Notes: generated by a model from the sequence alone, not told the origin. A stretch of DNA of 64,000 nucleotides from Bacteroidota bacterium (GCA_947452555.1 CANGDH010000004.1:179553-243552), one strand, 5' to 3'. Counted from the first letter of the stretch, positions 43,828-53,757 are shown. Program-made: numbers and translations.

Positions 43828-45060
43828 TTATGTGTGGTGAATAACACTTTCTTTAAGGAAAGGATGGTATTTCGCAATCAAAGGCTTACTAGCCAAAGCA
43901 CGTGCAACCATCAAAATCATAACACCAACAAAGAAAGACAACACACCAAAATCCAACCAACCTAAACTAACGTGCTCCTTCATTAAGCTACCCATTACCA
44001 TTTGGTAAAAATCGATCCAGTGACCAAACATAATTAACACTGCCATGAAAGCTACTAAAGTGAAATTACGTTTAGCAGAACGCTTCATTAAAATAATCAA
44101 TGGAGCAAGGAAGTTGATAATTAAGTTCAAGAAGAAAATTGGTTTGTACGGACCTTGAACACGATGCTTAAAGTAAACTACTTCCTCAGGAATATTAGCG
44201 TACCAAATAAGCATGTATTGAGAGAACCATAAATACGTCCAGAATATAGAGAAGGCAAACATGAATTTAGCGACATCATGTAAATGCTCGCTATTAGATA
44301 ATTCCATGTACCCTTTGTTTTTCATGTAGATCAACCAAACTGCTATTAAAGACATACCCGCAACAAAAGAACTAGCGAAAGTATACCAGCTATACATAGT
44401 TGAATACCAATGAGCGTCAATACTCATTAACCATAACCAAGGAATAGTAGAAGCAACCGTTAAACCAAACCAAACTAAGAAAAAGCCAGAACGAACCATG
44501 CTCTTAATGTTGAAAGCTTTTGCCGTTTCCGCATCCATTGGAGCAACGTCTGCTTCATTACTTAATTGGCGCATTCTGTATCCAAAATAAGACCATAATA
44601 CAATAGCTAATGTAGTCCAGATAATAAAGAAAGTAGGGTTTAAGAAACCAGCCTTACCTTTTAAGATAGGGTCTTTAGCAACTGCTTCTGCGTCTAACCA
44701 ATGGTAGATATGATGTTTATCGCTAACGACAACATAAATTAATACTGCAAAAGTAATTGCACCAAATACAGGCACTAAAGTAGAAATAGCTTCTGCGATT
44801 CTTCTAAAAGATTGCATCCATGCAGCCTGCGCCATCGTGCTAAAGCACAAAAAGAACATTGCAGCATTACAAATCAATGTCCAGAAGATGGTGTTGTACA
44901 TTAAAGTACCCCAAAAGTGTACTTGCTCATGCTCGTCTGTGCTAAAGCCTTTGGTAAACATACCGTATAACAGGGCAACTGCTCCAACGCCAATTAAAGC
45001 GTAAGACCATGTTTTAAGTTTACCAGGAATTTCGAATTGCTCTTTAATAGATGCCATCAC
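43828..45060 (-). CDS. actF: Alternative complex III, ActF quinol oxidoreductase subunit
   Basis: The 410-residue membrane protein has ten helices and resembles ActF/ActC-type NrfD relatives: SYALIGVGAVALLYGMF, IFWTLICNAAMFFLCFSTMA, AWMQSFRRIAEAISTLVPVF and PIFFLNLIINFLAPLIILMKR. In ACIII, ActC and ActF form the membrane core; ActF is thought to lack the full quinol site. It starts one base after the actE stop. Confidence 0.92.
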   Translation of the reverse strand: MMASIKEQFEIPGKLKTWSYALIGVGAVALLYGMFTKGFSTDEHEQVHFWGTLMYNTIFWTLICNAAMFFLCFSTMAQAAWMQSFRRIAEAISTLVPVFGAITFAVLIYVVVSDKHHIYHWLDAEAVAKDPILKGKAGFLNPTFFIIWTTLAIVLWSYFGYRMRQLSNEADVAPMDAETAKAFNIKSMVRSGFFLVWFGLTVASTIPWLWLMSIDAHWYSTMYSWYTFASSFVAGMSLIAVWLIYMKNKGYMELSNSEHLHDVAKFMFAFSIFWTYLWFSQYMLIWYANIPEEVVYFKHRVQGPYKPIFFLNLIINFLAPLIILMKRSAKRNFTLVAFMAVLIMFGHWIDFYQMVMGSLMKEHVSLGWLDFGVLSFFVGVMILMVARALASKPLIAKYHPFLKESVIHHT

Positions 45061-45648
45061 TTATTTCTTTTGTTTGTCTTTAATATATTTAATCACCATC
45101 CAACGTTGACGCTTGTTTAATTGAGAAGCATAAGAACCCATTAAGTTCTTACCGTATGTTACAGAATAAAACATTTGACCAGCAGGCATGCTCTCATACT
45201 TAATATCACCTACTAAAGTAGCAGGCTTAGCAGCGTAAGGACCATTACCGTCTTTGTACAAAGGACCGTTACCATTTAATTTAGCACCATGACAAATACC
45301 ACAGTTAATTAAATATAAACGTTCAGCTTCTTTTGCATCTCTTTCAGATAAAGAATCAATAGGATTCATTACAGATCTAGAAGCATAGTAATTAGTTGTA
45401 TCACCAGCAGCATCTTTAGCATAAGGGAAAGGCATTTCCTGACCACGAGCTATTGTGCCAGCCACTGGACGGTTGTCATAGTTAATTCCTTTTGCAGCAA
45501 GATTGCTATGGTCTGCGTAAGTTTCGTAAGCACGACTATAGGCCATGTCTGGCATATAGATAGAGCCTGGAGTACGCTTAACATCAGAGCAGCTTACTAA
45601 GGCAACCACCGCAACTAAAAAACTTATTATTAAATATTTTTTCATCAT
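45061..45648 (-). CDS. actE: Alternative complex III, ActE monoheme cytochrome c
   Basis: The 195-residue protein has a lipoprotein signal (VAVVALVSCSDVKRTPG, Cys after VS) and one heme c motif (NCGICHGAKLNGNGP) with a plausible axial Met in GKNLMGSYASQL. It hands electrons from the ActA hemes to the oxidase. It is 49 bp downstream of actD. Confidence 0.93.
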   Translation of the reverse strand: MMKKYLIISFLVAVVALVSCSDVKRTPGSIYMPDMAYSRAYETYADHSNLAAKGINYDNRPVAGTIARGQEMPFPYAKDAAGDTTNYYASRSVMNPIDSLSERDAKEAERLYLINCGICHGAKLNGNGPLYKDGNGPYAAKPATLVGDIKYESMPAGQMFYSVTYGKNLMGSYASQLNKRQRWMVIKYIKDKQKK

Positions 45649-45697
45649 GTATATCTTAATCAGGTTAATTTTTTCTATTGATCAAATCTGAACTTGC

Positions 45698-46285
45698 TTA
45701 CGCTAATTGTTTATTGTTATATAAATCTTCGTTATCATTATCGTAAGTGCCAAACCACCATCCTTCTTCAGCAACTTGAACGTCAGTTTCTAAAGCACCT
45801 TTAGCACTTAATAAAGCTTTTAAGTCGTCCGTATTTGTTTTATCAGTACACTCAATCACCATCACAAATAAATCGTCGGTTGCTCTATTATGGAAACGGT
45901 GTTTTTTAACACCAGGTGCTAATTGACATAAGTAACAGAAAGTAAGTACCATACCAACAGCAGCAAACAAAACTGTTAACTCAAATATGATAGGTATCCA
46001 AGCTGGTAAAGCAAAGTGAGGTTTACCACCAATATTTAAAGGCCAGTCTTTTGTGAAGATCCAGCTAATAGCGCTGATAGCGGTAGTAGTCCCTGTGATA
46101 CCATAAATAAAACCAGCAGTGTGCAAACTAGTTTCGCGCATACCTAATGCGTGGTCAAGACCATGCACGGCAAACGGAGTGTACACATCTTTAATTTTAT
46201 AACCAGCAGCGCGTACTTGCTTAACTGCAGGAAACAAAACGGCTTCATCATCAAAACAGCCAACTACGAATTTCTTTTGTGCCAT
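45698..46285 (-). CDS. actD: Alternative complex III, ActD (DUF3341)
   Basis: The 195 residues match DUF3341: VVGCFDDEAVLFPAVKQVRA, the two-helix hairpin GFIYGITGTTTAISAISWIF and IIFELTVLFAAVGMVLTFCY, then a cytoplasmic ferredoxin-fold-like domain. ActD anchors the complex at the cytoplasmic side of the membrane. It lies 11 bp downstream of actC. Confidence 0.93.
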   Translation of the reverse strand: MAQKKFVVGCFDDEAVLFPAVKQVRAAGYKIKDVYTPFAVHGLDHALGMRETSLHTAGFIYGITGTTTAISAISWIFTKDWPLNIGGKPHFALPAWIPIIFELTVLFAAVGMVLTFCYLCQLAPGVKKHRFHNRATDDLFVMVIECTDKTNTDDLKALLSAKGALETDVQVAEEGWWFGTYDNDNEDLYNNKQLA

Positions 46286-46296
46286 AATAATTTATT

Positions 46297-47742
46297 TTAG
46301 TGCGCGTGCGCTTGATCGTGAACAAATGATTCAAGTTCTTGCGTTTCAATTTTCTCCATTCCTGGTTTGAAAGATTCACCACTTCTCTTAAGTACGTATT
46401 TAATTTCTGCCACAGCAATCACTGGGAAGTATTTAGCAAATAAGAAGAAGCAAGTAAAGAACAATCCGAAAGTACCTACGTAGAAACCAATTTCCCAAAT
46501 AGTAGGGCTATAGTAAACAGACCAGCTAGACGGTAAGTAGTCACGATACAATGAAGTAACGATGATTACGAAACGCTCAAACCACATACCAATGTTTACA
46601 ATGATACTCATGAAGAAAGTAACGAAAACATTTCTTCTCATTTTTCTAGACCAGAAAATTTGAGGAGACAATACGTTACATGCCATCATACCCCAATAGC
46701 TCCAACCGTATGGGCTAAATAAATAAGCACGGCTATACCAGAAAGTATATCCCTCGTATTTATTTTGAGAATACCAACCCATAAATAATTCTGTTAAGTA
46801 AGCGATACCAACAATAGAACCTGTTAATACAATTACTTTATTCATTAAGTCAATGTGACCAATAGTGATATAGTCTTCTAATCCGAATACTTTTCTAACA
46901 ATGATCAACAAACTTTGTACCATAGCGAAACCAGAGAAGATCGCACCAGCTACGAAGTAAGGAGGGAAGATAGTAGTATGCCATCCAGGAATTACTGAAG
47001 TAGCAAAGTCAAAAGATACAATAGTGTGTACAGAAAGTACCAATGGAGTAGACAAACCAGCTAATACTAAAGACAAACTCTCGTGACGTTGCCAGTGTTT
47101 AGTAGAACCTGTCCAACCAAAAGAAGCGATACCGTATAATTTCTTTCTCAATTTTGTAAATGCTCTATCACGAACGGTAGCAAAATCTGGAATTAAACCA
47201 GAGTACCAGAATAATAATGAAACGGTGAAATAAGTAGAGATGGCAAAAACGTCCCATAACAATGGAGAGTTAAAGTTCACCCATAATGGACCGCGAGAGT
47301 TAGGATAAGGCATTACAAAGAAAGCCATCCAAACACGACCCATGTGGAAGATAGGAAACTGACCAGCACACATAACGGCAAAAATAGTCATGGCTTCTGC
47401 AGCACGGTTAACTCCTGTTCTCCAACCTTGACGGAACAATAATAATACAGCAGAAATCAAAGTACCCGCGTGACCAATACCCACCCACCAAACGAAGTTG
47501 GTAATATCCCAACCCCATCCAATAGTTTTGTTCAAGTTCCACTGACCAATACCATAAGTCACCTCACGATAAACGCTATAAGCACCAAACATAAGTAAGG
47601 TAACAGCGATGAAAAAACCAATATACCATAAACGAGATGGCTTGGCTTCGATAGGTCGCACAATGTCTTCAGTTACTTGAGCATAGGTTTTGTTACCGTA
47701 TACTAAGGGTTCGCGCAGTTGTGATTCGTACTTTAAATGCAT
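46297..47742 (-). CDS. actC: Alternative complex III, ActC NrfD-like quinol-binding subunit
   Basis: The 481-residue protein has ten helices of the NrfD/PsrC family: NFVWWVGIGHAGTLISAVLL, FAVMCAGQFPIFHMGRVWMA and SVHTIVSFDFATSVIPGWHT (His/Asp quinol-site region). It oxidises menaquinol and interacts with ActB. The C-terminus is charged and His-containing. It is the third gene of the act cluster. Confidence 0.94.
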   Translation of the reverse strand: MHLKYESQLREPLVYGNKTYAQVTEDIVRPIEAKPSRLWYIGFFIAVTLLMFGAYSVYREVTYGIGQWNLNKTIGWGWDITNFVWWVGIGHAGTLISAVLLLFRQGWRTGVNRAAEAMTIFAVMCAGQFPIFHMGRVWMAFFVMPYPNSRGPLWVNFNSPLLWDVFAISTYFTVSLLFWYSGLIPDFATVRDRAFTKLRKKLYGIASFGWTGSTKHWQRHESLSLVLAGLSTPLVLSVHTIVSFDFATSVIPGWHTTIFPPYFVAGAIFSGFAMVQSLLIIVRKVFGLEDYITIGHIDLMNKVIVLTGSIVGIAYLTELFMGWYSQNKYEGYTFWYSRAYLFSPYGWSYWGMMACNVLSPQIFWSRKMRRNVFVTFFMSIIVNIGMWFERFVIIVTSLYRDYLPSSWSVYYSPTIWEIGFYVGTFGLFFTCFFLFAKYFPVIAVAEIKYVLKRSGESFKPGMEKIETQELESFVHDQAHAH

Positions 47743-47820
47743 CTTATTCTATTTCAATTTTTTTATAACTATCAACCTTTTTATAAAACTCTCTTTTTAA
47801 TTTTCCCTGTTCAATTCAAA

Positions 47821-50800
47821 TTAAGCTTTGTGTTCTGCTTCTGCTTTTTCAGCATGCTCCTCCGCGTTTCTCACTTTTGCTAAGTAAGTAACGTTAGGTA
47901 ATACGTGTAATTGCTCTAACACATAGAATGAACGGTTAGGGTTTTCAACACGTACTTTAGTGATGGCACTGTGTTTGTCATTAGCGTTACCAAAGTTGAT
48001 AGCGTTAGTAGGGCAAGCTTGTTGACAAGCCACTTTAATGTCACTGTCAACCATTGGACGAGAATCTTTTTTCGCGTCTAATTTAGCAGCTTGTAAACGT
48101 TGCACACAGAAAGAACATTTTTCAATCACACCACGAGAACGCACCGTAACGTCAGGGTTTAACACCATTCTAGTTAAGTCGTCATTCATGTTCAATACAA
48201 CATCGTTCACGATTCCTTCTTGGTTATCAGGGAAGCTATCTGCACCGTTGTAATCAGCCCAGTTAAAACGACGCACTTTGAAAGGACAGTTGTTCGCGCA
48301 ATAACGAGTACCAATACATCTGTTATAAGTCATCTGGTTTAAACCTTCAGAGCTATGGTTAGTAGCAGCAACAGGACAAACGTTTTCACAAGGAGCGTTG
48401 TCGCAATGTTGACACATTAAAGGTTGGAAAACCACATTTGGATTTTCTAAATCACCACTATAATATTTGTCGATACGTAACCAATGCATTTCATGGCCGC
48501 GTAAAACTTCTGGTTTACCAACAATTGAAACGTTGTTTTCTGCATTACATGCAACCACGCAAGCACCACAACCGTTACAACTATTTAAGTCAACGCTCAT
48601 ACCCCATTTGATACCTGGTCTGTCGTAAACAGGATAAATGGTAGCGTCTTTAGCAAAATTAACAACTACTTCTTCGTCACTCATTTTTTCGCCACCCATG
48701 ATTTGACCACGGTATTCATTCGCGCGCTCTTCAATAATTTCTTTAGGACTATGCTTGTATTCTGCTAAAGTCAACTCTTTCATAATTTCAGTACGATTAC
48801 CTTGAGTGGTATCGTAACGGAAATGTGTTTGCGTTAAAGCAACAGGATATGTTTCGCCAGTTACTTCTAATTTAATGTCAGCATTATCTAAAACAACAGT
48901 TTGACCGTTGAAGCTAGATAAAGGGAAAGCATTTTTACCTGTACCTACAACTGCTTTACCAATTGCTTCTGTACGGCCGTAACCCAATGCAATACCGATA
49001 GTGTTAGGATGCGTTCCAGGAATAATCAAAACAGGTAATTCAATAACAGTTTTACCAGAAGTTAATCTAACTACTTTTTTAGGAGGTTGAACTTCGTAAG
49101 CATCTGCTTGACCAGGATTATTTAAATCAATATTCAATAAAGTTTTCGCCATTGCTGGAGAAACAATAATATAGTTATCCCAAGTAGCACGTGTAACAGG
49201 ATCTGGTAATTCTTGTAACCAAGGGTTACTTGCACCTTGACCTGAACCAATACCTACTTTTTGGTAAAGTGCTAATTCAATATTAGTGGAAGGTTTCTTC
49301 GCAGACACTGCAGCGATTGCGTTTGCAACAGCAGCACCGTTTGCACTCGCACCAGCAACATTAGATAAAGAAGGATTCACCACACCGTCTTGAATTGCTT
49401 TATTCCAACCAGCTTCACCACCTAATTTAGCAGACCAAAAGCTTTTCAAGAAAGCAAGATAGTCAGCAGATGCACCAGACCATTTTAATAAGGAGTCTTG
49501 GAAAGCACGTGTTTTAAATAAAGGAGAGATAGTAGGTTGAATGAAAGAGATATGACCAGTGATTGGTTCTGCGTCACCCCAGCTTTCTAAGAAGTGGTGA
49601 TCAGGAATTACAAATTTACAAACAGCAGTAGTCTCGTCTAATTTACCGCTAAATGAAATTGTAGTTTTAACTTTTGCTAATCCAGCTTTTAATTTGTCAG
49701 CAGCAGGCCATGTGTAAACAGGGTTAGCGCCGTGGAATAAAACTGCGTTTACTTTACCAGTGTTCATGTCGTCCACTAAAGCAGCAAATTCGCTATCAAT
49801 ACCTTGACGGTAATTAGCAGCAACACCAAAATTAATAGTAGTACCGTTAGCACCCACTGCGTCATTAATAGCGTTCACTAAAATTTGAACATTCACGTCG
49901 TTGGTACCAGCAACTACTAAAGCAGCGCCTTGATTTGCAATCAACGCATGTGCAGCAGCACTAATACCCGCTTTTAATTTAGCATCAACACCTGTAATTT
50001 CTTTTCCTTTAACTGCATTTAAAATACCTAATGCAATTGCGCCTATTTCAGAAGGGCGACATAAATATTTTTCGTCTGCATTAGAACCAGTCATACTAGC
50101 CACTGTTTCAAAGTGGATATGCTTGCTCATTGCAGGATTTTTCTCATCGATTTTTTTACCAGCAGCGTATTGTCTAGCAAATTCAACAGGACTTAACCAA
50201 GTACCTAAGAAGTCAGCGCTTAAAGAAACAATCGCTTTTGCTTTTTCAAAATGGTAAGAAGGTAAAGCGCGTTTGCCATAAGTAGCTTCGTTTGCTAAAA
50301 TCATACCGCTATAAGAAACAGCGTCGTAAGTCACCTGTCTACTACCAGGGTATTTTGCTAAGAACTGAGCAATAACCGCTTTAGTAGAAGGAGAAGTAAT
50401 AGTGCTAGTAACAATCACTGCGTTGCTATTTAATTCACCACCAATAGCGGCGTCGATAGCTTCAAATGTAGCTTCTTTACCAGCGATGGTAGGGAAACGT
50501 AAACGAGCAGTATCATATAAGTCTAACACAGAAGCTTGTACTCTAGCAGAGGTACCGCCACCAGTGATAGGACTCAAATCATTACCTTCTAATTTAATAG
50601 GACGACCATCACGAACTTTAGCAATTACACTTACTACATCACCGTCTTGAACGTAAGTAGTAGCATAATAATTAGCGTTACCTGGAACGATGTCCTCAGG
50701 ACGGTTAGCGAAAGGAATTGCCTTTTTGATAGGCATTTCACAGCTAGCCGCTACAGCCGCAGCTGCAGTACTAAAACCTAAAAATTTTAAGAAGTCACGA

Positions 50801-50940
50801 CGAGGTGCTTTCGCATTTAACAAACCACTATGGTCTTCCACCATAGGTAGGTCTTCTTTAAACTCATTCTCAACCTCTTTATTATAGGCTTCAGATTTGT
50901 TTAATTCGCCAAAACTTTGCCAGTTCTTTTTTTGCTCCAT
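47821..50940 (-). CDS. actB: Alternative complex III, ActB Fe-S/molybdopterin-like subunit
   Basis: The 1039 residues open with a Tat-like variant signal (PRRDFLKFLGFSTAAAAVAA). Residues ~60-740 are a molybdopterin-oxidoreductase-like domain that in ACIII carries no Mo cofactor. Residues ~755-1010 are the ferredoxin-like part with four cysteine clusters: CNGCGACVVACNAEN, CQHCDNAPCENVCPVAA, CIGTRYCANNCPF and CSFCVQRL with CQQACPTNAINFG. Electrons run from quinol through these clusters to ActA. The fusion of the two parts is normal for ActB. Confidence 0.95.
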   Translation of the reverse strand: MEQKKNWQSFGELNKSEAYNKEVENEFKEDLPMVEDHSGLLNAKAPRRDFLKFLGFSTAAAAVAASCEMPIKKAIPFANRPEDIVPGNANYYATTYVQDGDVVSVIAKVRDGRPIKLEGNDLSPITGGGTSARVQASVLDLYDTARLRFPTIAGKEATFEAIDAAIGGELNSNAVIVTSTITSPSTKAVIAQFLAKYPGSRQVTYDAVSYSGMILANEATYGKRALPSYHFEKAKAIVSLSADFLGTWLSPVEFARQYAAGKKIDEKNPAMSKHIHFETVASMTGSNADEKYLCRPSEIGAIALGILNAVKGKEITGVDAKLKAGISAAAHALIANQGAALVVAGTNDVNVQILVNAINDAVGANGTTINFGVAANYRQGIDSEFAALVDDMNTGKVNAVLFHGANPVYTWPAADKLKAGLAKVKTTISFSGKLDETTAVCKFVIPDHHFLESWGDAEPITGHISFIQPTISPLFKTRAFQDSLLKWSGASADYLAFLKSFWSAKLGGEAGWNKAIQDGVVNPSLSNVAGASANGAAVANAIAAVSAKKPSTNIELALYQKVGIGSGQGASNPWLQELPDPVTRATWDNYIIVSPAMAKTLLNIDLNNPGQADAYEVQPPKKVVRLTSGKTVIELPVLIIPGTHPNTIGIALGYGRTEAIGKAVVGTGKNAFPLSSFNGQTVVLDNADIKLEVTGETYPVALTQTHFRYDTTQGNRTEIMKELTLAEYKHSPKEIIEERANEYRGQIMGGEKMSDEEVVVNFAKDATIYPVYDRPGIKWGMSVDLNSCNGCGACVVACNAENNVSIVGKPEVLRGHEMHWLRIDKYYSGDLENPNVVFQPLMCQHCDNAPCENVCPVAATNHSSEGLNQMTYNRCIGTRYCANNCPFKVRRFNWADYNGADSFPDNQEGIVNDVVLNMNDDLTRMVLNPDVTVRSRGVIEKCSFCVQRLQAAKLDAKKDSRPMVDSDIKVACQQACPTNAINFGNANDKHSAITKVRVENPNRSFYVLEQLHVLPNVTYLAKVRNAEEHAEKAEAEHKA

Positions 50941-50991
50941 AATAATGTATATAAAATATTACGCGTCTTATTAATTCTTCTTTGTTATTTG

Positions 50992-52254
50992 TTAGTAGTG
51001 ACATTTTTGACACTCAGTACCACCAATTTTTTCAACAGTGATTCCTTTAGTGCTATCAATTTTTCCAGACTTTAAGTCAGCATGGAATTTTTCATAAATG
51101 CTATAGAAACCATTGTCTTTAAATTGAACTTGAGTTTGTCTGTGACAGTTAATACACCAGCCCATGCTTAAGTCGGTAAATTGTTTAACCTCACCCATTT
51201 TTTGAATCTCACCATGACATTGTTGACAAGCCACTTGACCCGCGTTAACGTGTTGAGCGTGGTTGAAATAAACGTGGTCAGGTAAGTTATGAATACGAAC
51301 CCATTCGATAGGTTTAGCCTTACTTGCATCCCAAGCTTGACCTTCTGTGAATCCAGCGTATTTGTATAATTTTTTAATCTCAGCAGTACCGTCTACTACA
51401 TCACCATTTTCTCTTTTCAAAGCTTCCCCTTTATATTCGTTGATAGCTAAGTGACAGTTCATACAAACATTCACACTAGGTAAAGTTGCTTGCTTGCCTT
51501 GGTAAACACCCGTGTGACAATACTGACAGTTAATTTGATTAATACCTGCGTGCACTTTATGAGAATAGTAAATAGGTTGTTCAGGTTGATAGTCTTTAGA
51601 GCGGCCTAGGTTCATGGCACCAACGGTAGTCATGTAACCACCTACTATAAATAATACGATTGCAATAAACGCGATGTATGCTTTGTTTCTGTAGAAAGGA
51701 ACAGGCTCTGTTGAAGGGATACCAGACTTGTCGTCAGATAATTTTTTCAAGTTGCTATTCACTTGTAATAAAATGATAGAAACAACTGCTAATATTAAAG
51801 TTAATAAACCAAATACTAAAGTGCTATCAGATTCTTCAGCTGGAGCTGCTGCACCTGCTGTACCGCCAGCTGGAGCTGCGCCTGCTGCAGGAACAGATTT
51901 GATATAAACTAAAATTGCATCAATGTCTTTATCAGATAAAGAAGGAAACAAGTTCATTGCAGTCTTATTGTACTCAGTGTACAATTTGTTTGCATAAGCG
52001 TCACCAGTTTTTAAGAATGCAGCGTTGTTTTTAATCCACGCATACAGATTCTTTTTTTCTGGCCAACGATCTTCTACACCAGCAAGTGCAGGACCTGTTA
52101 ACTTTTTATTAACTGCGTGACATGAGGCACAATTCTGAGAGAAAAGTGCTTTTCCGTCTTGCGCTAATAACTGATTCCCATTAGTAGAACTAAGGGTGAT
52201 AAATAGGAAGATCGCAACGATCTTGGCTAGGCTTCTTAAAATTGTCATATACAC
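50992..52254 (-). CDS. actA: Alternative complex III, ActA multiheme cytochrome c with fused monoheme domain
   Basis: The 420 residues have an N-terminal signal, a small cytochrome c domain with CASCH (~residue 42), a helix at ~145-165, a second helix at ~190-210, and then the pentaheme ActA region with CQYCH, CMNCH, CQQCH, CINCH and CQKCH. Canonical ActA has only the pentaheme part with one anchor, so the extra monoheme domain is a fusion, making six heme sites. It is the promoter-proximal gene of the respiratory operon. Confidence 0.93.
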   Translation of the reverse strand: MYMTILRSLAKIVAIFLFITLSSTNGNQLLAQDGKALFSQNCASCHAVNKKLTGPALAGVEDRWPEKKNLYAWIKNNAAFLKTGDAYANKLYTEYNKTAMNLFPSLSDKDIDAILVYIKSVPAAGAAPAGGTAGAAAPAEESDSTLVFGLLTLILAVVSIILLQVNSNLKKLSDDKSGIPSTEPVPFYRNKAYIAFIAIVLFIVGGYMTTVGAMNLGRSKDYQPEQPIYYSHKVHAGINQINCQYCHTGVYQGKQATLPSVNVCMNCHLAINEYKGEALKRENGDVVDGTAEIKKLYKYAGFTEGQAWDASKAKPIEWVRIHNLPDHVYFNHAQHVNAGQVACQQCHGEIQKMGEVKQFTDLSMGWCINCHRQTQVQFKDNGFYSIYEKFHADLKSGKIDSTKGITVEKIGGTECQKCHY

Positions 52255-52293
52255 AAACAGTGTCTAATGTGGAAAAATATCCTTGAACGGTGG

Positions 52294-52301
52294 CAAAATT
52301 A
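52294..52301 (-). promoter_or_regulatory. Candidate -7 box of the respiratory operon
   Basis: On the minus strand TAATTTTG fits TAnnTTTG and lies 39 bp before the actA ATG. No good -33 TTTG is visible, so an activator might be needed; the dyad at 52397-52410 lies about 95 bp further upstream. Confidence 0.35.
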
Positions 52302-52396
52302 CTTAAGAATGGTATTCAATGGTGTAAAAGAGGTGTTTTTTTTCACATTATTTTGATTAAAAAATGTTGAGGGTCAGTACAATGAGTAGGATTTAT

Positions 52397-52410
52397 ATGA
52401 CATTTGTCAT
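52397..52410. promoter_or_regulatory. ATGACA/TGTCAT dyad, candidate FNR/CRP-type operator
   Basis: ATGACATTTGTCAT is a perfect 6-bp inverted repeat with a 2-bp centre in the 240-bp divergent region between actA and the DUF6787-purN gene. A closely related sequence (CTGACCATTGTCAT, 11 of 14 identical) lies upstream of ric. Confidence 0.45.
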
Positions 52411-52494
52411 GAAAATGTAAACATGGATGGTGAACTGGGGAAAATCATGGTTGCAGGGTGTGAATGTGAAAAAAAGATGGATATTTGTTGAGCA

Positions 52495-53490
52495 ATGAAC
52501 GGAATCAACAAATTACAAGCAAAATGGGGAGTGGGACCAGCAAAGTTCTGGCTCATTATATTGACGTTTGCCTTGGGGGGAAGCTTGAGTGGACGCTTAT
52601 GTAGTTATTTGCTAAAATTGGTGTTTTTGGAGAAAAACCTGGTATTTTGGCTCATTTATCCCCTATTTTTGACCATTTTATGGCCATTTTCGGTAATTTT
52701 CGTAAGTTTCTTTACAGGGCAGTTTTCGTTTTTTAAAGGGTATTTAGGGAGAGTTGGGGTGAAATTATTTGGAGTCGCAGCTGCTAAAGCCTCGGTGTCG
52801 GCACCAATTCATGTGGCGGCGTCACCGATACATGTGGCCATATTTGCTTCAGGAGCGGGTTCTAATGCACGCAAGATTATAGAATATTTTGAAAAACAGG
52901 CGGTGAGTGAATTTGTTGCTACCTCATTGTCAGAAAAAGCGGGGTCAAGTAGAAATCCAATAAGGGCTGCTATTAAAATTTCTTTAATAGTATGCAACGT
53001 GCCTAATGCTGGGGTTTTAGATATAGCGAAGGAGAAGGGAATCCCCACTTTACTTATAAATAAGGCAGAATTTGCAGCAACGGGATATGTAGAAAGTTTG
53101 AAAAATGCGGATATCCATTTTATAGTATTGGCAGGATTCTTATGGAAAGTGCCAGAGGTATTAGTAAACGCATACCAAGCAGGAGCTAAAATAGATGTTG
53201 CAGGAAATATTTCAAGAGGTATCATAAATATACATCCGGCGTTATTGCCTAATTATGGAGGCAAGGGAATGTATGGAAGTAGAGTACATGAAGCGGTGAT
53301 TGCTGCGGGCGAAACAAAATCAGGAATCACCATACATTGGGTAGACGCACATTATGATGAGGGCGATATTATTTTTCAAGCCGAATGCGTAATAGCAGCT
53401 GGAGATACCCCAGAAATATTAGCACAAAAAATACATGCATTAGAACATGCACATTTCGCACCGACTATAGAGAAGATATTGTTGGGGTAG
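52495..53490 (+). CDS. purN: DUF6787 membrane domain fused to phosphoribosylglycinamide formyltransferase
   Basis: Residues 1-~90 form a two-helix membrane domain matching DUF6787 (KLQAKWGVGPAKFWLIILTF, then FWLIYPLFLTILWPFSVIFV). Residues ~112-331 are a PurN formyltransferase: HVAIFASGAGSNARKIIEYF, FIVLAGFLWKVPEVLVNAY, the catalytic NIHPALLPNYGGKGMYG and GITIHWVDAHYDEGDIIFQ (Asn, His and Asp all present). It transfers the formyl group from 10-formyl-THF to GAR in purine synthesis. A membrane-anchored PurN would be unusual; the two domains are in one uninterrupted frame. It is divergent from the respiratory operon. Confidence 0.88.
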   Translation: MNGINKLQAKWGVGPAKFWLIILTFALGGSLSGRLCSYLLKLVFLEKNLVFWLIYPLFLTILWPFSVIFVSFFTGQFSFFKGYLGRVGVKLFGVAAAKASVSAPIHVAASPIHVAIFASGAGSNARKIIEYFEKQAVSEFVATSLSEKAGSSRNPIRAAIKISLIVCNVPNAGVLDIAKEKGIPTLLINKAEFAATGYVESLKNADIHFIVLAGFLWKVPEVLVNAYQAGAKIDVAGNISRGIINIHPALLPNYGGKGMYGSRVHEAVIAAGETKSGITIHWVDAHYDEGDIIFQAECVIAAGDTPEILAQKIHALEHAHFAPTIEKILLG

Positions 53491-53504
53491 AATGGAATTA
53501 TTTT

Positions 53505-53747
53505 TCATAAGTTAAGATTTCTTTTCTCGAGAAACTCCGACAATCTTCTTGATCTTATTATTTCAAAGAAAACTGAAACTATTAAAAATATTATTATCCC
53601 ACTAAAGGTCTTATTTATTTTAGAGAAAATAAATAAGTAAATAATAATAGTAGCTAAAATATAAAGTGTTCTCAATAAATGTTTAACAAAACTTATTGAA
53701 TACTTTTTCTTTAATAAAATTTTTGCAATGTAGGTGTCTAAAATCAT
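53505..53747 (-). CDS. Small two-helix membrane protein
   Basis: The 80 residues have a basic N-terminus, two hydrophobic helices (TLYILATIIIYLFIFSKI and SGIIIFLIVSVFFEIIR) and a basic C-terminus. No family is recognised. It starts 10 bp downstream of the broken Cys-tailed lipoprotein, the same position as 31896-32090 relative to its lipoprotein. Confidence 0.6.
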   Translation of the reverse strand: MILDTYIAKILLKKKYSISFVKHLLRTLYILATIIIYLFIFSKINKTFSGIIIFLIVSVFFEIIRSRRLSEFLEKRNLNL

Positions 53748-53757
53748 ATTTTAAAAT

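Noticed and set aside
36526..52254. Cytochrome bc1-type complex III
   Set aside because: No Rieske protein or cytochrome b is present; the gene set ActABCDEF identifies alternative complex III.
52809..53225. 138-codon minus-strand open frame inside purN
   Set aside because: It is antisense to the conserved PurN core and shows no protein-like features.
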